Positions 24,667 to 27,860 of a stretch of DNA of 27,860 nt are shown one piece after another. The position numbers were made by a program, and so were the translations under genes. The notes beneath the pieces are model-generated. The model did not search any database, was not told the DNA's origin, and saw only the letters and a program-made list of their open reading frames with translations. The stretch's first letter is position 1. Every line of letters begins with the position of its first letter. Where the stretch lies: NCBI GenBank assembly GCA_002422345.1, contig DIUL01000098.1, forward strand, positions 1 to 27,860. The letters run 5' to 3'. The stretch is from Acetobacteraceae bacterium UBA6159. GTDB lineage: Bacteria; Pseudomonadota; Alphaproteobacteria; Acetobacterales; Acetobacteraceae.

Positions 24667-25014
24667 TCAGACCAATGCGCGGGGAGGGCCGAGCGCGGGG
24701 AGGATGGCGCGTCCGTGGGGGAGAGGATTGGAGGTCCAGTAGAGCGCGAGGCCAACGGCTGGGACCGGGCTGCCCGGGTCATCGCGGGACGGCAGGCCGA
24801 CGAACTGGGCCGCGAATGCGTGGCAGCAGGCGGGGCTGGGGGTGTTGTGGCGCTCGTGTGGGTCGGGATCGCCGTGATGGGCCGCGTGGTCGTCCGTCAT
24901 CGCGGCCTGGTGATGATCGGGCATGGCGATGCGGCAGACGGATTCCAGCACTACGCCCGCCGGCAGGGTGAGCGCGCAGAGTATCCAGAGAAGGGCCATC
25001 AGCCTTCGGCGCAT
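24667..25014 (-). CDS. His-rich small exported or membrane protein of the copper locus
   Basis: I place the start at ATG 25014 (115 aa) because it is followed at once by a basic and hydrophobic segment (MRRRLMALLWILCALTLPAG) that looks like a signal or anchor. The frame is open further upstream, but that part looks non-coding. The rest has PDHHQAAMTDDHAAHH, an ACCHAF Cys-Cys-His motif and a Pro-rich tail. This resembles small, poorly characterised His/Cys proteins, such as DUF2946-like ones, that often sit in copper loci. Copper binding is inferred from composition and context. It lies 105 bp before the CusF-like gene. Confidence 0.6.
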   Translation of the reverse strand: MRRRLMALLWILCALTLPAGVVLESVCRIAMPDHHQAAMTDDHAAHHGDPDPHERHNTPSPACCHAFAAQFVGLPSRDDPGSPVPAVGLALYWTSNPLPHGRAILPALGPPRALV

Positions 25015-25070
25015 GCTGGGGACATAGGGCCGCAATGGGGAACCGGCAAGACAGCCGCTGGATCGGACTG

Positions 25071-25112
25071 ATCGACTACGTCGATTGGTACGGAATGGAT
25101 CAAACCAATTGG
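25071..25112. promoter_or_regulatory. Inverted repeats in the divergent copper/PPOX intergenic region
   Basis: ATCGAC-TAC-GTCGAT (25071-25085) is a perfect 6-bp inverted repeat. ATTGGT (25084-25089) and ACCAAT (25104-25109) form a second repeat 14 bp apart, overlapping the palindrome CCAATTGG (25105-25112). The stretch is AT-richer than its surroundings and lies between two divergent transcripts. It may hold operators or promoters, but I cannot name the regulator. Confidence 0.35.
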
Positions 25113-25171
25113 CCCTCGGGTCACGGCTGCGCCGGCGGCATGGTGCCGCGATATCCTGAGGAGGCAGCCCC

Positions 25172-25894
25172 ATGGACGACGACACCCCGAGCTACCCCAT
25201 CGACCGGCGCAACCGCGTGGTCCGGCGGCATGAACGCGGCCGCTACGACAAGGCCACGGTCCACGCGGTGCTCGACGCCGCTTTGGTCGCGCATATCGCC
25301 TACGTCGTCGACGGCCAGCCCTTCTGCACCCCGACCGCGTTCTGGCGAGAGGACGACCGGCTATATTGGCACGGTTCCTCGGCCAGCCGGATGGTACGGT
25401 TCCAGGGGCAGGGCGTGCCGGTGTGCCTGACGGTGACGCATCTCGATGCGCTGGTGCTGGCCCGCAGCGCCTTCCACCACTCGGTCAACTACCGCTCCGT
25501 CATGGCGTTCGGCCAGGCGCACCGGATCGACGATCCGGCCGAACACCGCCGCGCCATCGATGGCTTCGTCGACCGCTTCTTCCCGGGCCGGTCGGTGGAA
25601 CTCCGCCCGCCGACGACGCAGGAGATCAAGGCGACCGGCTTCATCGTGATGGAGATCGAGCAGGCCTCGGCCAAGATCCGCGAAACCCATGTCAGCGATG
25701 ATGAGGAAGACTACGCTTTGCCGATCTGGGCCGCGCGCATCCCGATCCAGCAGGTCCTGGGCGCGATCGAGCCTTGCCCAAGGCTCGATCCATCCCTGCC
25801 CGTGCCGGATGGGATGACTGCGTTTCAACCCGGCCGCCGCCTGGATGACGCGCTGACCGAGGCCTATCGCCGCCAATACCCCACCCCAGCTTGA
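25172..25894 (+). CDS. Pyridoxamine 5'-phosphate oxidase-family (split-barrel, FMN-type) protein
   Basis: The 240-residue product begins with a family-typical segment (RRNRVVRRHERGRYDKATVHAVLD), followed by VAHIAYVVDGQPFCTPTAFWREDDRLYWHGSSASRM. That pattern of a substrate/cofactor barrel is shared by NimA-like and other PPOX-fold proteins. The fold usually binds FMN or F420; the reaction here is unknown. A strong GAGGAGG site precedes the ATG. The 55-bp gap to the following monooxygenase suggests co-transcription. It might supply or handle a reduced flavin for that enzyme, but it is not of the standard flavin-reductase subfamily, so this is speculative. Confidence 0.85.
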   Translation: MDDDTPSYPIDRRNRVVRRHERGRYDKATVHAVLDAALVAHIAYVVDGQPFCTPTAFWREDDRLYWHGSSASRMVRFQGQGVPVCLTVTHLDALVLARSAFHHSVNYRSVMAFGQAHRIDDPAEHRRAIDGFVDRFFPGRSVELRPPTTQEIKATGFIVMEIEQASAKIRETHVSDDEEDYALPIWAARIPIQQVLGAIEPCPRLDPSLPVPDGMTAFQPGRRLDDALTEAYRRQYPTPA

Positions 25895-25949
25895 CGCGGG
25901 CGCGCCGGCCCTTTGTACTGCCGCTCAGACAGGCGCAAAGGGTCCGGCG

Positions 25950-27080
25950 ATGACGCAGCTTCACGAACAGGTCCAACGCGCGCACGATCTGCGGCCTCTG
26001 ATCGAGAAGGAGGCGGACCAGTTCAACGAACGCCGCGAACTGACCCCCAACGTCGTCGCGGCCCTGAAATCCGGCGGCTTCTTCCGGATGCTGAAGCCCA
26101 AGGAAGTCGGCGGGATGGAACTGCATCCCAAGACCTTCGCGATGGTGACGGAAACGATCTCCTCGATCGACGCCTCCACGGCCTGGGTGGTCTGCCAGAG
26201 CAACGGATGCTCGACCTCGGCCGCCTATCTGCCGCCTGCGGTCGCGCAGGAGATGTTCGGGACTGTGGACGGCATCCTCGCCTGGGGGCCCCCTGGGCCG
26301 TTCGAGGCGATCCCCGTCGAGGGCGGCTATCGCGTCACCGGCACCTGGCGTTTCGCCAGCGGCAGCCAGAACGCAACCTGGCTCGGCGCCCATATCCGCA
26401 CGGCAGATACGAAGGAGCTGCTGACCTTCCTGTTCCCGCGATCGAGCACGACGATGACCGATATCTGGAACACGATCGGGCTGCGTGGCACGGCGTCGAA
26501 CCAGTATTCGGTGGACAACCTGTTCGTGCCGATGTCGCACGTGATGCATCGCGACCACCCGAAGTACCGGCAGACCGACAGCCTGCTGTATCGGTTCACC
26601 TCCGGCCAGCTCTACTCGATCGGATTCGGCGGGGTGGGGCTTGGCATCGCCAAGGGCATGATCGACGCGTTCCTGAGCCTGCCCACCGCCAAGGTCGCCC
26701 GCGGCGCCAGCAAGCCGATGCGGGAGAACAACGTCGTCCAGTCCCAGCTTGCCCAATGCGTCGCCCGGCATCGTTCCGCCAGGCTCAATCTGCACACGAC
26801 CGTCGATGAGGCGTGGGAGCACATTGAGCAGACCGGGGAGATGACGGAAAATGATCGGATGATGATCCGCCTCGCGTCCACCTGGGCGATCCAGCAGGCG
26901 CGGGAGGTGGTGAACACGCTGTACCACGCGGTTGGCTCAATCGCGGTGTTCGAGGATCATCCCTATGAACGCCGGCTGCGCGACATGCACACGGTCGCCC
27001 AGCAGGCGCAGGGGCGTCAGCTCCACTACGAGACGGTCGGGCAGTTGCTGTTCGGCCTTAAACCCGAGAACCAATTCTGA
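25950..27080 (+). CDS. Acyl-CoA dehydrogenase-like flavin-dependent monooxygenase (group D type)
   Basis: The 376-residue product has the all-helical plus beta-barrel acyl-CoA dehydrogenase fold signature: N-terminal helices (RPLIEKEADQFNERRELTP), ALKSGGFFRMLKPKEVGGME, a Ser-rich SIDASTAWV, the barrel segment YRVTGTWRFASGSQNATW, and GLRGTASNQYSVDNLFVP. The last two resemble two-component aromatic hydroxylases such as HsaA and the HpaB/C2-type oxygenases rather than true dehydrogenases. It would use reduced flavin and O2 to hydroxylate an aromatic or similar substrate. No flavin reductase is adjacent, so one must come from elsewhere. It is followed 13 bp later by a VOC gene. Confidence 0.85.
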   Translation: MTQLHEQVQRAHDLRPLIEKEADQFNERRELTPNVVAALKSGGFFRMLKPKEVGGMELHPKTFAMVTETISSIDASTAWVVCQSNGCSTSAAYLPPAVAQEMFGTVDGILAWGPPGPFEAIPVEGGYRVTGTWRFASGSQNATWLGAHIRTADTKELLTFLFPRSSTTMTDIWNTIGLRGTASNQYSVDNLFVPMSHVMHRDHPKYRQTDSLLYRFTSGQLYSIGFGGVGLGIAKGMIDAFLSLPTAKVARGASKPMRENNVVQSQLAQCVARHRSARLNLHTTVDEAWEHIEQTGEMTENDRMMIRLASTWAIQQAREVVNTLYHAVGSIAVFEDHPYERRLRDMHTVAQQAQGRQLHYETVGQLLFGLKPENQF

Positions 27081-27093
27081 AGGGGAACTACTG

Positions 27094-27507
27094 ATGCCCG
27101 CGCAATCGCTGAACCACTACACGATCATCACCCGCGATCTGGAGCGGACGAAGAACTTCTACTGCGATGTCGTCGGCCTGACGGTGGGTGACCGCCCGCC
27201 GCTGGGGTTCCCCGGCTACTGGCTGTACTGCGGCGGCGTGCCGACCGTGCATCTGCTGGGCTATCGCGCGATCGATCCGGTGATCCCCGATGGCCCGTCC
27301 TATCCGGCCAAGACCGGGCGGCTGGACCACATCGCGTTCTCCTGCGTCGGGCTGAAGGACATGAAGGCCGACCTGGCGCGCCGCGGGATCACCTATGATG
27401 AGCGTGTGCTGCCGCGCATGAACATGACGCAGTTGTTCTACTACGATCCGGACGGCATCGCGGTGGAATGCAACTTCCCGCCGGCGGAAACCGAAGCCCG
27501 CGCCTGA
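27094..27507 (+). CDS. VOC-family metalloprotein (glyoxalase/extradiol dioxygenase-like)
   Basis: The 137-residue product has two beta-alpha-beta-beta-beta modules: LNHYTIITRDLERTKNFYCDVVGL and LDHIAFSCVGLKDMKADLARRG. Candidate metal ligands are His8, His53 (TVHLLG), His79 and Glu125 (VECNF), so an intact divalent-metal site is likely. Family members include ring-cleaving dioxygenases, glyoxalases, isomerases and resistance proteins; the reaction is not determined. The ATG is preceded by AGGGGAA, and the 13-bp gap after the monooxygenase suggests the two act in one pathway. An upstream in-frame start inside the previous gene is not supported. Confidence 0.9.
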   Translation: MPAQSLNHYTIITRDLERTKNFYCDVVGLTVGDRPPLGFPGYWLYCGGVPTVHLLGYRAIDPVIPDGPSYPAKTGRLDHIAFSCVGLKDMKADLARRGITYDERVLPRMNMTQLFYYDPDGIAVECNFPPAETEARA

Positions 27508-27511
27508 GGCG

Positions 27512-27860
27512 ATGATGCCCGCCACGCGGACGGACGGACCCGGCCGCGTGGAGGCACTGCTGCTGATCGGCCACGGCTCCGCCCGCTACGCCGACGCGGG
27601 CCGGGAGTTGGAGGCGCAGGCCGAGGCATTGCGGGCCACCGGCCGCTTCGCGGAGATCGCGGTCGGCTTCCTGGCCGGCACCCCAACCCCGGCCGACGCT
27701 CTGGCAGCCTTGTCCGCCCCGACAATCCACATCGTCCCCTTCTTCATGGAGGACGGCTACTTCACCCGCGTGGCGTTGCCCCGGGCGCTGGGTCTGACCT
27801 CACCAGCCGTGGGCGACTCGCCGGCGCTCGATGGTCCACCCCCTCCCCCCTTGAGGGGGA
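27512..27860 (+). CDS. CbiX/SirB-like sirohydrochlorin chelatase, 3' partial or interrupted
   Basis: This frame begins ATG-ATG 4 bp after the VOC stop, with GAGG just before it, and stays open to the window end. LLLIGHGSARYADAG, VGFLAGTPTPADAL and HIVPFFMEDGYFTR are typical of the CbiX class of sirohydrochlorin chelatases, which insert cobalt, nickel or iron in cobalamin or sirohaem synthesis. After LPRALGL the translation (about residues 94-116) no longer resembles the family and becomes Pro-rich as it enters a C/G-rich palindromic repeat. The gene is either interrupted or simply continues beyond the edge. Confidence 0.75.
   Translation, partial: MMPATRTDGPGRVEALLLIGHGSARYADAGRELEAQAEALRATGRFAEIAVGFLAGTPTPADALAALSAPTIHIVPFFMEDGYFTRVALPRALGLTSPAVGDSPALDGPPPPPLRG
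27844..27860. repeat. C/G-rich palindromic element at the window edge
   Basis: TCCCCC and GGGGGA pair around CTTGA, and CCCCCTTGAGGGGG is a near-perfect palindrome. It is preceded by another C-rich run. Such palindromes are usually intergenic multicopy units and commonly break assemblies. Copy number cannot be judged here, as only this one is seen. Confidence 0.4.

Noticed and set aside
23011..25071. A 686-codon plus-strand open frame opposite copA and the CusF-like gene
   Set aside because: It is the antisense of genes with intact copper motifs, with no domain or ribosome-binding site.
25692..26927. A 411-codon minus-strand open frame opposite the monooxygenase
   Set aside because: It is the shadow of a clear flavoprotein gene; its His/Arg/Gly/Asp-rich sequence has no recognisable family.

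Overview
The window is GC-rich with very dense coding: overlapping ATGA/GTGA junctions are common, and no gene-free gap exceeds about 210 bp. Gene content points to a flagellated alphaproteobacterium, probably Rhodospirillales and perhaps Acetobacteraceae. The clues are a ChpT-type histidine phosphotransferase, a Caulobacter-like fliF-fliG-fliH(flbE)-fliN-flbD-flhA order, and a CtrA-like box upstream of fliF. The family-level placement is inference. Both ends cut genes: an intradiol dioxygenase at the left and a CbiX-type chelatase at the right.

Layout. 1-2900: a partial hydroxyquinol/catechol-type intradiol dioxygenase and a secreted PEP-CTERM protein with ASH-like (choice-of-anchor D) repeats. 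2914-3900 (-): moaA for molybdenum cofactor. 4107-10278 (+): chpT followed by the chemotaxis operon cheA-cheW-cheY-cheB-cheR. The CheA is a hybrid with two CheW-like domains and a C-terminal receiver. 10386-12750 (+): a small unknown protein closely followed by a DsbD/ScsB-type transmembrane thiol reductase. 12695-21621 (-): an eight-gene flagellar operon, fliF-fliG-fliH-fliN-flbD-flhA-flhF-flhG in transcription order. It covers the MS ring, switch, export gate, polar placement/number control and the sigma-54 activator FlbD. 21776-25014 (-): a periplasmic/outer-membrane copper-resistance set, made of a His-rich small protein, a CusF-like lipoprotein, the CopA multicopper oxidase and CopB. 25172-27507 (+): a PPOX-fold flavoprotein, an acyl-CoA-dehydrogenase-like (group D) flavin monooxygenase and a VOC protein, which look like part of an aromatic or xenobiotic degradation pathway. 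27512-end: a truncated CbiX-like chelatase running into a C/G-rich palindromic repeat.

How the parts fit. The chemotaxis and flagellar blocks are likely one motility island, with the thiol reductase lying between them. ChpT normally passes phosphate from CckA to CtrA, and a CtrA-like box lies about 100 bp upstream of fliF. The window may therefore hold both the relay protein and its motility target, although CckA and CtrA are not here. FliM, FliI, FliO/P/Q/R, flagellin, receptors (MCPs), CheD and CheZ are absent and must be elsewhere if the system works. I see no tRNA, rRNA, CRISPR array, transposase or phage gene. I do not see a clearly unprecedented system. The most interesting points are the ChpT-che linkage, the CheA architecture, a FlhF with degraded GTPase motifs, and the uncharacterised monooxygenase/VOC pair.
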